DNA of 64,000 nucleotides from JAGVSR01 sp964589785 (GCA_964589785.1 CAZPUQ010000004.1:124001-188000); one strand, 5' to 3'. Positions 43,695 through 53,409 are shown, counted from the stretch's first letter. Numbers and translations are program-made. Notes: generated by a model not told the origin, from the sequence alone.

Positions 43695-44165
43695 TCACTC
43701 GGCGGTGCACGTCCCCGTATATTGGCCGAACACGGGCTGGCCGAGGAGCCCCAGGTGGCGCGAATGCACGGCCGGATGGCTCCCGGTCTTGGGATCCTTG
43801 TCGTAGATCGTCGTCAGGTTGAGGAAGCCCTCGTTCACGACCTCGAGGAAGTGGTTGGCGTTGATCGCGCGCACGATGCGCACGGTGACCGGCTTGGCGT
43901 TCTCGCCTGCGATCAGCTCCGCCGACTGGCCCTCCAGATCGATGCGGGCGAGCGAGAAGGACAGCGGACTTGCGGCATTCGATGTGAAGGCGCCGGCCTC
44001 GTAGGTGACCGATGTCCCCGCGGCGAAGGTGCAGGCGAGCCGGGTCGGCTCCTTGTCGTCCTCCGCTGCGACGGCCGGCCATGCCGCCGCCGCGAGCGCC
44101 GCCAGCGCGACGGCCGCGAACCGGGCTGCGCCCTGCCTCATTGCCTTCAGTCCGACCGGTCGCAT
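43695..44165 (-). CDS. Secreted hypothetical protein (156 aa)
   Basis: The signal peptide (RFAAVALAALAAAAWPAVAA) gives a mature protein of about 120 residues with two cysteines (RLACTFAAG and YTGTCTAE) that could form a disulfide. The pattern of beta-strand-like segments (NHFLEVVNEGFLNLTTIYDK) suggests a small beta-barrel or sandwich. No known family was recognised. It starts at ATG 44165, with an internal ATG 8 codons later equally possible. It is divergent from the lipoprotein gene at 44288. Confidence 0.65.
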   Translation of the reverse strand: MRPVGLKAMRQGAARFAAVALAALAAAAWPAVAAEDDKEPTRLACTFAAGTSVTYEAGAFTSNAASPLSFSLARIDLEGQSAELIAGENAKPVTVRIVRAINANHFLEVVNEGFLNLTTIYDKDPKTGSHPAVHSRHLGLLGQPVFGQYTGTCTAE

Positions 44166-44287
44166 GCTGTCCTCGCAAATCCCTGGGCACCAATTGAAGC
44201 CGGGACCCGTGCTGCGACGCAAGCCGTCATTTGACCCCGGTCGCCCCGCCTTTCCGCCTTGCTTAAGCCGGGCTTTGCGGTCAGAGG

Positions 44288-44752
44288 ATGACGGTTGCCC
44301 GCCTCGCCACAGGACAGAACCCCTTGTCTGTCTCCGTTCCCCGTTTGGTTCTTCTCGCCCTTGCGCTCGGCGGATGCGCCGGCGGCGGATTGCCGGGCGG
44401 GGGCGCTCCGGCGGCCTACACGCTGACCAAGGAGGAGACCGACCTCGACTGCCACCGGCTGACGGGACGGATGCAGGTGCGGCTCCTGTCGCTGCGCGGG
44501 GCGGAGTACAAAGTCGGCGCCTCCGAGGCGGCCGGCGCCATGCGCAGCGCCACGAGCGCCGCGCTCGGAACCGACACGGCGAAGAACGCGGCCCTGCGCG
44601 CGGCGAACGACCGGCCCCTGCTCGAAGCCTACAACCAGCGGCTCGTCGCGCTCGGCTGCGCGAGCTTCGACCTCGACAAGGAGCTTGCAGCGCGTCCCTC
44701 GGCGCCGACGCCGATGCCGACCGTCCCTGCGCCATCGAAACGCAAATCGTGA
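44288..44752 (+). CDS. Small predicted lipoprotein (154 aa)
   Basis: The hydrophobic signal with lipobox LALALGGC is followed by a glycine-rich linker (AGGGLPGGGAPA) and a helical region with two more cysteines (DLDCHRLTG and LGCASFDLDK). The C-terminus is Pro/Lys-rich. The family is unrecognised. It probably sits in an envelope membrane. It ends 10 bp before the convergent methyltransferase gene. Confidence 0.65.
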   Translation: MTVARLATGQNPLSVSVPRLVLLALALGGCAGGGLPGGGAPAAYTLTKEETDLDCHRLTGRMQVRLLSLRGAEYKVGASEAAGAMRSATSAALGTDTAKNAALRAANDRPLLEAYNQRLVALGCASFDLDKELAARPSAPTPMPTVPAPSKRKS

Positions 44753-44762
44753 GCCGATCGAG

Positions 44763-45443
44763 TCAACGGCGGGGCCGTCCGGGGACACGGCCCTCGAACA
44801 GCGCGACCGTGCCCACCTGCCGCACGACGGCCTCGTCGAAGCGGCACCGGAACTCATGGTCGAGCTCCGCGAGGGTGTCGTCGCGGTTGGAGAAGATGCC
44901 CTTGGCGTTGTAGAGGTCCATCAGCGCCTGGGCCGGCCGGCTGCGGGGTGTGTCGCCCTGGACGATGGTCGCGCCGAACACCCGTCCGCCCGGCTCGACG
45001 GCATCGGCTACTCCATCGAACACGGCGGCCTTGGCCGACATCGGGCCCGGCAGACAGTGCAAGAGGTAGCACAGCCCCGCCGAGCCGAACCATCGCGGGA
45101 GGGGCAGAGGCCTCAGGGCGTCCGCGACGAGTGTCGATGGCCGATAGCGGCGGATGCGGTGCGCCGCCGCGGCGAGGCTGTTGGCGTTGAGATCGGCGAG
45201 CGTGATCTGCGGGTCCGGCACGGGAAAGCGCGCGTGGTGGAGGAAATAGCCCGTGCCGACGCCGATATCGAGATGATGCGCCGCGACGTTGCGGTCGTAG
45301 AGCGCGCGCAACTCGCGCGTCGGACAGCGCCAGAGAAGCGCGTTCGAGACGCCGAGAACCCACGCGTCGTAGAGCTTGAGGACAAGCGGCGAGTAGACGG
45401 CCTGGCCCGCATCCGTGCCGGACCGTGCCCCCTGATCGGACAT
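44763..45443 (-). CDS. class I SAM-dependent methyltransferase
   Basis: A 226-residue soluble methyltransferase. SAM motif I is HLDIGVGTGYFLHHA near residue 58, followed by the acidic loop ITLADLNANSL. The N-terminal YSPLVLKLYDAWVLGVSN and the post-motif LCYLLHCLPGP segments suggest a small-molecule methyltransferase of the UbiE/PKS-associated type. The substrate is unknown. It diverges from the isoprenylcysteine-methyltransferase-like gene, about 90 bp away. Confidence 0.8.
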   Translation of the reverse strand: MSDQGARSGTDAGQAVYSPLVLKLYDAWVLGVSNALLWRCPTRELRALYDRNVAAHHLDIGVGTGYFLHHARFPVPDPQITLADLNANSLAAAAHRIRRYRPSTLVADALRPLPLPRWFGSAGLCYLLHCLPGPMSAKAAVFDGVADAVEPGGRVFGATIVQGDTPRSRPAQALMDLYNAKGIFSNRDDTLAELDHEFRCRFDEAVVRQVGTVALFEGRVPGRPRR

Positions 45444-45532
45444 TCTCTCCTCCACGCGACGGCGGAGCACGACGCCAAGTGCCGGCCGCTCCGGCTTGGT
45501 ATAGGGTGCCTGGACGACGTTTGGGAGTGTCC

Positions 45533-46018
45533 ATGCAGACCACACCGGCATCTGCCGCCGCGCGTCCCGGCCCGATCCCGTGGCCCCCGATCCTCTTGCT
45601 TGCCGCCGTGGCCGGCCCGATCGCGCTCGGCCGTCTCGTGCCCTTGCCGTGGCCCGGAACCGGCGACACGGCCGCCGGCCTCGTGGGCCTCGGCTTCGGC
45701 GCGGCGGGCCTCGCCCTCCTCGCGTGGGCCGCTCTCACGCTGCGGCGCCACGGCACGACGATCCTGCCGCATCAGGGCGCGTCCGTCCTCGTGACCGACG
45801 GTCCTTATCGCTGGCGGCGGCATCCCATCTACATCGCCGACGTGTTTCTTCTCTTCGGGGCCGCGGAATTGACCCGCAACGTCTGGTTCGTGGTGTGTGC
45901 GCTCGCGTTTGCCGGCCTCGTGACGCTCCTGCAGATCCGTCCGGAGGAGCGCCACCTCGAAGCCGTCTTCGGGGACGCCTGGCGGACGTACGCTGCGCGC
46001 ACGCGCGCGCTGCTCTGA
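45533..46018 (+). CDS. isoprenylcysteine carboxyl methyltransferase (ICMT)/PEMT-like membrane protein
   Basis: A 161-residue membrane protein with about four helices. The conserved GPYRWRRHPIYIADV and RPEERHLEAVFGDAWRTYAA motifs mark the SAM-binding C-terminal part of the ICMT/phospholipid methyltransferase family. Bacterial members methylate lipids or small molecules, and the substrate here is unknown. It diverges from a soluble methyltransferase gene and precedes a DUF4287/DUF5655 gene by 7 bp. Confidence 0.85.
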   Translation: MQTTPASAAARPGPIPWPPILLLAAVAGPIALGRLVPLPWPGTGDTAAGLVGLGFGAAGLALLAWAALTLRRHGTTILPHQGASVLVTDGPYRWRRHPIYIADVFLLFGAAELTRNVWFVVCALAFAGLVTLLQIRPEERHLEAVFGDAWRTYAARTRALL

Positions 46019-46025
46019 GCCGCCC

Positions 46026-46739
46026 ATGGCCATCGACTACGCCGAGAAGGAACGCGAATTCCTGCAAGGCCTGCGGGAGGACACGGGCCGCGATCTGGCA
46101 GGTTGGATGGCCGCGATCGCAGCAACTGACCTCACCGAGCGCAATGCGATCATCGACTGGCTGCGCGCCCAGGGCTTTTTGTTCGCAAAGGCCTCCTGGC
46201 TGGAACGCATCCACCACAACGGCGGGCGGCCGATCTATCTCGATCCGGCCGAGATCGGTGCCGGTGCGCCGCGGGCCTCGCCGCCGGACCGGCCGGAGCC
46301 TCCCGCCATCCCATCGCCCGAACCGCTGCGTCCGCCGGACGCCATGCGGTCCTCTCCTGGTCCAGCCGGACAGGTGCCGCCCGATGCGTCGCTCGACACC
46401 CTGCTCGCCGAAGCCAAGGCCTACCGGCCCCTTGCCCAGCTCGTGTTGCGCGAGATCGAGAAGGCTGTGCCAGACGTGTCGTTCGTGCCCCGGCCCGACT
46501 CTGTGTCGCTCGTGCGCGGGACGGAATTCGGCGTCCTGACGATCGCGCCCAAGGAATTGCGCCTGGCGCTCGCGTTCGGGGACCGGCCCGCGCCGGCACC
46601 GTTCGTCAAGGCGCGCTTTGCGAAAAGCCATCCTGCAATGCCGTCGGCGATGACGCACATGATCGTGCTGACGGATGCCCGTCAGGTCGATGCCGTCCTC
46701 GTTGACGCGGTACGCGCGACCGCGCTCGCCCGGCGCTGA
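46026..46739 (+). CDS. DUF4287/DUF5655-type protein
   Basis: A 237-residue cytoplasmic protein. The N-terminal helical domain (EFLQGLREDTGRDLAGWMAA, then ERNAIIDWLRAQGF) resembles DUF4287. After a Pro-rich linker (about 80-120) comes a DUF5655-like domain (PLAQLVLREIEKAVPDVSF to the end). The function of both is unknown. It starts 7 bp after the ICMT-like gene stop, so the two are probably co-transcribed. Confidence 0.75.
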   Translation: MAIDYAEKEREFLQGLREDTGRDLAGWMAAIAATDLTERNAIIDWLRAQGFLFAKASWLERIHHNGGRPIYLDPAEIGAGAPRASPPDRPEPPAIPSPEPLRPPDAMRSSPGPAGQVPPDASLDTLLAEAKAYRPLAQLVLREIEKAVPDVSFVPRPDSVSLVRGTEFGVLTIAPKELRLALAFGDRPAPAPFVKARFAKSHPAMPSAMTHMIVLTDARQVDAVLVDAVRATALARR

Positions 46740-46840
46740 GCGGGCCGCCGGGGTCGCGGGGCCCTTGATGGTGCTGGCCGGCGATCACCATCTATTCGCC
46801 GGAATTCCGGCGTCTGACTGAGAAGATGGAGGGCTGTTCC

Positions 46841-48139
46841 ATGACGCGTTCGCTGCTGCGTGCGGTGCCGTTGCGTCTCGTCTTGCTGCTGGCGGCACCT
46901 GCGGTTGTCGCCCTCGGCTGGGCCGAGTCTTCGGCTGCCGCCGGCCGTCCGGCCTCGATCGCCGAGCCCCTCGACACGCCGCCGGCTGGCGCCACCGCGG
47001 CCGAAGCGCCCGAAACCGCAGACCCGCGCGATGGCCGCAAAGATTACGAGCAGGCGCGCCTGCTCATGCGGGCAATCGAGGACGTGCTGGCGGACACCGC
47101 CGAGCAGCGCGGCGACATGACGAAGCTGCCGCGCAAGTCCGAGTTCGTGGTCCCGCCGCTGTGGACGGAGACGCGCGAGGATCGGGAGGCCCGCGTCGAT
47201 GCCCTCCTGGACAGCGCGCTCGGCATCGTCACCGACGTGCCCGTCGTCGACATCCAGAAGAAGATCGAGACGCACCGCCGCTCCATCGAGGAGCTCGATG
47301 CCCGCATCGCGACGCTCAAGGAAAAGCAGCTCATGGCGCCTAAGGAGGCGACGCTGCCGGGCGTGCTCACCGATACGGTCGACAGCCTGGCGGCCGGCAT
47401 CAGGGATCTCGAAGCCCGGATCGCCGAGAACAGGGCCGGCATTGCCGTCGCGAAAACGGAGGTCCGGGCCGCTCTGACGACGTCCGGCGTGGAGCTTTCC
47501 CCCGAGCAGCTTGATCTGTTGCTCGACGGTGTCCTGTCAGGCGACCTCGTGCGGCTCGTCGCAACCTTCGAGGCCGCCCGGCTCATCGACGAGCAACTGG
47601 CGCGCCTCGTCGAGGCTGCGGGCGAGAACGCCGGCGCGGCGCGCAAGTACTTCGCGATGCACGCCGCCCTCTTCGCCATGCTCGTCCACGCTCAGGATAT
47701 GGCGATCGGCAAGATCGACACGCAGTATCTGCCGCGGCTCGACGCCGTCCTCAAGGACATCCAGAAGGCCAAATCGCGCACCGCCGAGCTGCTGCGCGCC
47801 GATAACCGGCCCGACCAGCGCCGGATCCTCGAAGCCAACCGCGAAAGCCAGAAGGTCGCCGAGGAGGCGGCGAAGGCCTACCGGCGCTATCTGCAATTGC
47901 AGCGGGAGCAGATCGCCCAAGCGCGCCAGCGCGCGGTGCACGACCTCAAGATCGCCGACAACACCTTCGAGACCGTCCAGGCGAGCTTCGAGCTCAACAA
48001 TCTCATGCGCGACGGGGCGGCGTCGTTCGAGGCGCTGCAGAAGCTCGAGGCGCCGACGTTCGAGCAGATCTTCCGCAACGAGGAGCTGCGCCGCGAGTTC
48101 GAGGCGCTGACGCGCAAGCTCGACCGGCCGTCCAGCTAG
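46841..48139 (+). CDS. Secreted coiled-coil protein of unknown function
   Basis: A 432-residue protein. A signal peptide (LRLVLLLAAPAVVALGWAESSAAA) is followed by an almost wholly helical mature part with heptad-rich stretches (about 140-210 and 290-430), such as RRSIEELDARIATLKEKQ. A periplasmic scaffold role is possible. ATG 46841 is preferred over ATG 46826, because GGAGGG lies 7 bases before the former. No homologous family was recognised. It converges on mgtE. Confidence 0.7.
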   Translation: MTRSLLRAVPLRLVLLLAAPAVVALGWAESSAAAGRPASIAEPLDTPPAGATAAEAPETADPRDGRKDYEQARLLMRAIEDVLADTAEQRGDMTKLPRKSEFVVPPLWTETREDREARVDALLDSALGIVTDVPVVDIQKKIETHRRSIEELDARIATLKEKQLMAPKEATLPGVLTDTVDSLAAGIRDLEARIAENRAGIAVAKTEVRAALTTSGVELSPEQLDLLLDGVLSGDLVRLVATFEAARLIDEQLARLVEAAGENAGAARKYFAMHAALFAMLVHAQDMAIGKIDTQYLPRLDAVLKDIQKAKSRTAELLRADNRPDQRRILEANRESQKVAEEAAKAYRRYLQLQREQIAQARQRAVHDLKIADNTFETVQASFELNNLMRDGAASFEALQKLEAPTFEQIFRNEELRREFEALTRKLDRPSS

Positions 48140-48158
48140 CCGAGCGCGCCGGGACGCA

Positions 48159-49559
48159 TCAGAAGAGCCAGATCGAGGCGAGGCCGAGGAAGGCGAAAAA
48201 GCCGACGCAATCCGTCACCATGGTGACAAAGACGCCCGAGGCGGGGGCGGGGTCGAGGTCGAAGTGGTGGAAGACGAGCGGGATCAGGATGCCGGCGACG
48301 GCGGCGAAGAACAGGTTGACGATGATCGCCGCCCCGATCACGGCCCCGAGGAAGCCGGACCCGAACCAGAGGAAGACGATACTGGCCATGATGGCCGAGA
48401 GCGTCAGGCCGTTCATGAGCCCGACAAGGGCTTCGCGCGTGATGACGCGCCGCGCATTGACCGCACCGAGCTTGCTCGTGGCCAACGCGCGCACCGTCAC
48501 GGTCATGGTCTGAGTGCCGGCATTGCCGCCGATCGAGGCCACGATGGGCATCAGCACGGCGAGCGCCACCATCTGCTCGATGGTGGCGTCGAAGAGCTGG
48601 ATCACGAACGAGGCAAGAACGGCCGTGCCGAGATTGACGACGAGCCACGGCACACGGCTCTTCACGGTCTGAAACACCGTGTCGGCAAGGCTTTCGTCGC
48701 CGACGCCGGCGAGCTTCTTCATGTCCTCGTCGGCTTCGTCGTCGAGAACCTCGACCACGTCGTCGACCGTCACGACGCCGACGAGGCGCTGGTTCTCGTC
48801 GACCACGGGCACCGAGAACAGGTCGTAGCGCTTGAACTGGCGGGCCACCTCCTCCTGGTCCTCGGTGGCCAGCACCACGTGCCGGTCGGTGTCCATGAGG
48901 GTCTCGACGAGCGTGTGCCGCTTGGCGCGCATGAGGCGCGACAGCTCGACGCTCCCGAGCACGCGAAAGGACGGATCGACGACGAAGATCTCGGAGAAGC
49001 TTTCGGGCAGGTCGTCGGCCTCGCGCATGTAGTCGATGACCTGGCCGACGGTCCAGAAGGGAGCCACCGCCACGAAGTGGGCCTGCATGAGGCGGCCGGC
49101 GGTCTCTTCGGGATATTCGAGGTTGCGCTCGAGAGCCGCGCGGTCGGAGGTCTCGAGCTGGCTCAGAACGTCCTGCTTGTCGCTCTCCTCGAGGCCTTCG
49201 ATGATGTAGGCCGCGTCATCCGTATCGAGCTCGGTGACCGCCTTGGCGAGGAACTCGTTGGGGAGCGCCTCGGAGAGCTGGTCGCGCACCGTCTCGTCGA
49301 GCTCGGAAAAGACCTCGAAATCGAAGTTCGAGCCGAACGCCTGGATGAGCGCGATGCGCTGGTCGGGCTCGAGAAGCTCGATGACCTCGGCCAGATCGGC
49401 CGTGCGCAGGTCTTCGACGAGCTGGCGCGCGGCCTCCGGGGCGCCGGCCGCGAGGGCGGCGGCCACATCGTGCACCCGATCCTCCGGCGCCACACCGGCC
49501 GGCTCGGGATGCTGGGGGCTCGAACCGGTCTGCGACACGCGCGCGCTTCCCTTGCCCAT
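48159..49559 (-). CDS. mgtE: magnesium transporter MgtE
   Basis: A 466-residue Mg2+ channel/transporter. The MgtE N-terminal helical domain (about 30-150) leads into two CBS domains (about 155-280, with VDENQRLVGVVTVDDVVEVL) that sense cytosolic Mg2+, then five membrane helices containing PIVASIGGNAGTQTMTVTVR, the pore signature. It starts at ATG 49559. It converges with the coiled-coil protein gene and diverges from the deacetylase pair. Confidence 0.94.
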   Translation of the reverse strand: MGKGSARVSQTGSSPQHPEPAGVAPEDRVHDVAAALAAGAPEAARQLVEDLRTADLAEVIELLEPDQRIALIQAFGSNFDFEVFSELDETVRDQLSEALPNEFLAKAVTELDTDDAAYIIEGLEESDKQDVLSQLETSDRAALERNLEYPEETAGRLMQAHFVAVAPFWTVGQVIDYMREADDLPESFSEIFVVDPSFRVLGSVELSRLMRAKRHTLVETLMDTDRHVVLATEDQEEVARQFKRYDLFSVPVVDENQRLVGVVTVDDVVEVLDDEADEDMKKLAGVGDESLADTVFQTVKSRVPWLVVNLGTAVLASFVIQLFDATIEQMVALAVLMPIVASIGGNAGTQTMTVTVRALATSKLGAVNARRVITREALVGLMNGLTLSAIMASIVFLWFGSGFLGAVIGAAIIVNLFFAAVAGILIPLVFHHFDLDPAPASGVFVTMVTDCVGFFAFLGLASIWLF

Positions 49560-49789
49560 GCTGGCGGAATCGGGGCCGCCGGAAGCGGCGCACTCCTCGG
49601 CGGGCCCTTAGCATACGATCGGCTGAGCGCCTACCATGATGCGCGAATAACACACGCTGGGGTTTCCCCGGGTTGCGCGCGCGAAAGCCCAGACGGTAAT
49701 GTCCGACGCATGCGAACGGGGGCGAGGCCGATTCCGGCATGTCTCCCGTCATGGCCGCAGGCGCGGCGCCTCCCGGAGATGACACTTTC

Positions 49790-50863
49790 ATGACGCGCCC
49801 CGGCCGTCTTGCCCTGTCGATTGCCGCCGCGCTTGCCGCATCGTTGTGGAGCGGCGATGTCGCGCTGGCACAAGAGCCCCGCACCAGGACGTCCCCCGCT
49901 GCGACTGGCGGCGAACCGCCGTCTTGCGCGGAGCGCACCGACGCGCTCGGCGTCGCGCGCGTCGCCGAGATCGACACCACCGGCGGCCCGCGCTTCGGCG
50001 TGCCGGGACCGGAGCCCTTCCCGCTGCTCGCCGACAAGGAGGTCGTCCTGACCTTCGACGACGGTCCGACCCGGCGCTACACGCTGCCGATCCTCGATGC
50101 GCTCGATGCCGAATGCGTGAAGGCCACGTTCTTCGTCGTCGGCCGCATGGCACTCGCCGATCCCGCGACGCTCAGGGACGTCTGGCAGCGCGGCCATACG
50201 ATCGGAGCCCACACGTGGTCGCACAAGCGCCTCGACAAGATCGGTGCGGCGAAGGCGAAGGAGGAGATCGAGCTCGGCTTCAGCGCCATCCAGCTTGCGC
50301 TCGGGGAACCCGTCGCCCCCTTCTTCCGCTTTCCCTACCTGGGCGAAAGTCCATCAATGCGGACGCACCTGAAGGACCGCAGTATCGCCACCCTGGCGAT
50401 CGACGTGGACAGCCGCGACTTCCTCACCCGCAACCCCTCGGTCATGCGCAAGACGGTGCTGTCGCAACTGGCGACGAAGGGCAAGGGCATCATCCTGTTC
50501 CACGACATCCAGCCCTCCACTGCCGCCGGGCTGAAATCGCTGCTCGCCGAGCTGAAGGCCAAGGGCTACCGCATCGTGCATCTCGTTCCCAAGGCGCCGG
50601 CGATGACGCTTGCGGCCTTCGATGCCAAGGCCGAGCACGAGGCCCAGCGCCGCAAGCTGGCCCTCACCATGCAGCCGCTTGCCAACCGGTCGGCCGTCTG
50701 GCCCATCGGGTCGGGGGCCCCGGAGCGCCTTCCCTGGGCCGCCGATCCCTCGCCCGCCCGGGCTCCGGCCACGGCTCCCTCGGCCCTTCCGCCGCCCGTC
50801 CGCCCCAACCTCAGACCGACGCTCGACGACGACAGTTGGGCGACCAATCCGCTCGGACGCTAG
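49790..50863 (+). CDS. polysaccharide deacetylase (NodB domain), secreted, copy 1
   Basis: A 357-residue CE4-family metal-dependent deacetylase. After a signal peptide (ending VALA), the NodB domain has the catalytic TFDDGP, the metal histidines of GAHTWSH, the FFRFPYLG groove motif and GIILFHDIQ. It removes acetyl groups from glycans such as peptidoglycan or chitooligomers. The C-terminal 70 residues are Pro/Ala-rich. ATG 49790 was chosen because it begins the signal peptide. The next gene is a paralogue in tandem. Confidence 0.9.
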   Translation: MTRPGRLALSIAAALAASLWSGDVALAQEPRTRTSPAATGGEPPSCAERTDALGVARVAEIDTTGGPRFGVPGPEPFPLLADKEVVLTFDDGPTRRYTLPILDALDAECVKATFFVVGRMALADPATLRDVWQRGHTIGAHTWSHKRLDKIGAAKAKEEIELGFSAIQLALGEPVAPFFRFPYLGESPSMRTHLKDRSIATLAIDVDSRDFLTRNPSVMRKTVLSQLATKGKGIILFHDIQPSTAAGLKSLLAELKAKGYRIVHLVPKAPAMTLAAFDAKAEHEAQRRKLALTMQPLANRSAVWPIGSGAPERLPWAADPSPARAPATAPSALPPPVRPNLRPTLDDDSWATNPLGR

Positions 50864-51007
50864 AGAGGCGCGAGGGCGTTGGCGCGAAACCGATGCCGCG
50901 AAGCCTCAGACGGCGTCGTTCCGACGGCACAGGGTTGTCGCAGCCGCTGAAATCACCGAAGCTCCGCCGGACGTGCGATCGGACCAGGGGACCGTGATGG
51001 GACAGGC

Positions 51008-52150
51008 ATGATGCGGCACTTCGTCGAGACATTTGCAGTCGCTGCATTCGCGCTGGCCTGGCTTGCGCCCGGAACGGCGAAGGCCGAGGCGTGCGCTGCA
51101 CCGGCGAACGCCCTCGGCGTGGAGCGGATCGTGGAGATCGACGCCGCGACAGGTCCGCTTTACGGCGATATTTCCGTCCTGACCCGCGAAGACACCTTCC
51201 TGAGGCCGCGGGAAGTCGTCCTCACCTTCGACGACGGCCCCATGCCCTGGATCACCAAATCGATCCTCGACACGCTCGATCGCTTCTGCACCAAAGCAAC
51301 GTTCTTCTCGGTCGGCCGCATGGCGGTCGCCTACCCGGCGACCGTGAAGGACGTGCTGGCCCGCGGCCATACCCTCGGCACGCACACGTGGTCGCATCCG
51401 CTCAACCTGAAGCGCCGGTCTCTGGCACGCGCCATCGAGGAGATCGAGCGCGGCTTTGCGGCCGTCGCCATGGCAGCGGGACAGCCGATCGCGCCGTTCT
51501 TCCGTTTCCCCGGGCTCAGCGACAGCGACCCGATGCTGGCACATCTGCAGCAGCGCGGGATCGCCACCTTCACGGTCGATGTGGTCTCCAACGACAGCTA
51601 TATCGGCGGCGCCGACCGGCTCGCGACCCGTACGCTGGCCGAGATCGACAAGCGCCAGGGCGGCATCGTGCTGTTCCACGACATCAAGAGCGCCACGGCC
51701 AAGGCCCTGCCCGTCATCCTCGCGGGTCTGAAGCAACGCGGCTACAGCGTCGTGCACATGAGGCCCAAAGCGCCGTTCGTCCCGCTGTCCGACTACGATG
51801 CGGAGCTCGCCGCCATCATGGCCAAGGCCACGCCGGCGGCGAAGCAGAAGACGGCGCCGCCAGTTACCGCTGACGCCGCGCCGGACGCGACGCACCTTTA
51901 CCCCTTCTTCGGCTCACCGGCCGTGCTGAAGACGCTTCAGGGCGCCGATGCGGAAGTCACGATGCTCGCACCCCCGGCCCGCCCACGCGCGGCCGCAAAC
52001 GGTCTCGATCATGCGGGGCGCGACGAAACGACCGCGCGGCCGGCAAAGAGCGAGCGGCGGGCGCAGCACCGGCCGCAGCGGTCGAAACCGGGCCGCGTCG
52101 GCCGCGCGACGGCGACCGAGCCCGCGCCGTTCTCGTTCTTCGGATTCTGA
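51008..52150 (+). CDS. polysaccharide deacetylase (NodB domain), secreted, copy 2
   Basis: A 380-residue paralogue of the preceding gene with the same order: signal peptide (ending AKAEA), a conserved pre-domain ALGVERIVEIDAATGP, then the CE4 motifs TFDDGP, GTHTWSH, FFRFPGLS and GIVLFHDIK. The C-terminal extension is rich in Ala, Arg and Pro and basic near the end. The tandem pair may have different glycan specificities. ATG 51008 is followed by a second ATG. Confidence 0.9.
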   Translation: MMRHFVETFAVAAFALAWLAPGTAKAEACAAPANALGVERIVEIDAATGPLYGDISVLTREDTFLRPREVVLTFDDGPMPWITKSILDTLDRFCTKATFFSVGRMAVAYPATVKDVLARGHTLGTHTWSHPLNLKRRSLARAIEEIERGFAAVAMAAGQPIAPFFRFPGLSDSDPMLAHLQQRGIATFTVDVVSNDSYIGGADRLATRTLAEIDKRQGGIVLFHDIKSATAKALPVILAGLKQRGYSVVHMRPKAPFVPLSDYDAELAAIMAKATPAAKQKTAPPVTADAAPDATHLYPFFGSPAVLKTLQGADAEVTMLAPPARPRAAANGLDHAGRDETTARPAKSERRAQHRPQRSKPGRVGRATATEPAPFSFFGF

Positions 52151-52286
52151 CATTGGATCGTAGGCCGTCGCGCAGGGGCGCGCCGCATCTTGATCACGCG
52201 CGCACGCCAGCGCCCCAGCGCTCGCGCCCGACGGCCCGGCCTTCAAGACTTGCCGGGGCCGAAGCTGACGCGAACCACTAAGTTAT

Positions 52287-52371
52287 TGGTGCGGTTGAGA
52301 GGACTCGAACCTCCACGGGTTGCCCCGCTACCACCTCAAGGTAGTGCGTCTACCAATTCCGCCACAACCGC
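52287..52371 (-). tRNA. tRNA-Leu (anticodon GAG)
   Basis: On the minus strand the acceptor GCGGTTG pairs with CAACCGC, a long variable arm is present (class II), the anticodon stem CTACC/GGTAG encloses TTGAGGT with anticodon GAG, the T-arm has GGTTCGAGTCC, and a genomically encoded CCA is at 52287-52289. Confidence 0.97.
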
Positions 52372-52653
52372 TTGGGATCGCCCCGGCATCGTTCGACCGA
52401 TGCGGGGACGAGCCGCGCAGCCTGCCCGCAGTGGGGCGAAGCTGCCGAGGCGACGGGAACTAACAGACGGCTTCGCCGATGGCAAGCCCATCCCGCGCCG
52501 CCCTCGAAAGCCTGACGAAACTGCGGCATCAGGCTCCGGTTGCAACCCCATCCCCCGCGCCGCAGAGAGCGCGTTTCCAAACATCCGGGCGGCTGGCAGA
52601 ATGACGCCGCGCGCGGCCGCGATCGCAATCGCCTCTTCGCCGTCCTGGATGAC
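52372..52653. other. Intergenic stretch between tRNA-Leu and lipB
   Basis: Nothing recognisable here beyond the promoter that the leftward tRNA gene must have on its 5' side. Longer in-frame extensions of lipB run through it, but without family similarity. Confidence 0.4.
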
Positions 52654-53346
52654 ATGTCACACCTCTCGCCCTCTCCGATCCGGCTTGCCGTCTCGGCGGA
52701 CCTCGTCGCCTACCCCGACGCACTTGCGGTCATGGCGCATCAAGCGGACCTGATCGGCGAAGGCCGCGCGAGCGAGCTCATCTGGTTCCTCGAGCATCCC
52801 GCGCTCCTGACGCGGGGCAGCCGTGCCCGCGCCGAGCATCTGCGCGATCGCTTTCGCTTTCCCGTCTTCGACACGGATCGCGGCGGCGAGATCACGTATC
52901 ACGGACCGGGCCAGCGCATCGTCTACGTCATGCTGGATGTGAGGCGGCGCACGAATGGCGACATCCGCGCCTTCGTCCGCCTGCTGGAGACAACCGTTAT
53001 CGGTGCCCTCGATAGCCTGGGCGTGGCCGCCCACTCCGATCCGGCGCGGCCGGGCGTCTGGGTCGCGCGGCGCGGGCTGCCCGGCGGCGCGGCCAAGATC
53101 GCAGCCCTCGGATTGAAGGTCCGGCGCGGGATCAGCCGGCACGGCTTCAGCCTCAACATCGCGCCCGATCTGTCGCACTACGCCGCGTTCATCGCCTGCG
53201 GGATCGAGGATCGGGGCGTGACGAGCCTTGCCGCCCTTGGAGCCGCGACGGATCGCGAAACTGTGGATAACGCACTGATCGCGAGCTTGACCGAGCATCT
53301 GGGACCGCTCGTGCGCGTCCCCGAGCCCGCCGCGGCCTCCGCCTGA
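52654..53346 (+). CDS. lipB: lipoyl(octanoyl) transferase
   Basis: Transfers octanoyl groups from acyl carrier protein to lipoyl domains, the first step of lipoate synthesis. The 230-residue product has the family motifs RGGEITYHGPGQRIVYV, GAAKIAALGLKV (catalytic lysine) and FIACGIEDRGVTSL (catalytic cysteine). Cytoplasmic. ATG 52654 gives the usual length, whereas longer in-frame extensions have no family similarity. Confidence 0.95.
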   Translation: MSHLSPSPIRLAVSADLVAYPDALAVMAHQADLIGEGRASELIWFLEHPALLTRGSRARAEHLRDRFRFPVFDTDRGGEITYHGPGQRIVYVMLDVRRRTNGDIRAFVRLLETTVIGALDSLGVAAHSDPARPGVWVARRGLPGGAAKIAALGLKVRRGISRHGFSLNIAPDLSHYAAFIACGIEDRGVTSLAALGAATDRETVDNALIASLTEHLGPLVRVPEPAAASA

Positions 53347-53409
53347 CCGCCCCGACACAGCGACGCGCACCGCCCCGCGCCGGTGCCCGTCGAGCGGGGC
53401 CCCCAATGC

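Noticed and set aside
49620..49789. Promoter elements for the deacetylase pair or mgtE
   Set aside because: The divergent gap has no convincing -35/-10 pair or palindrome by eye, so none was annotated.
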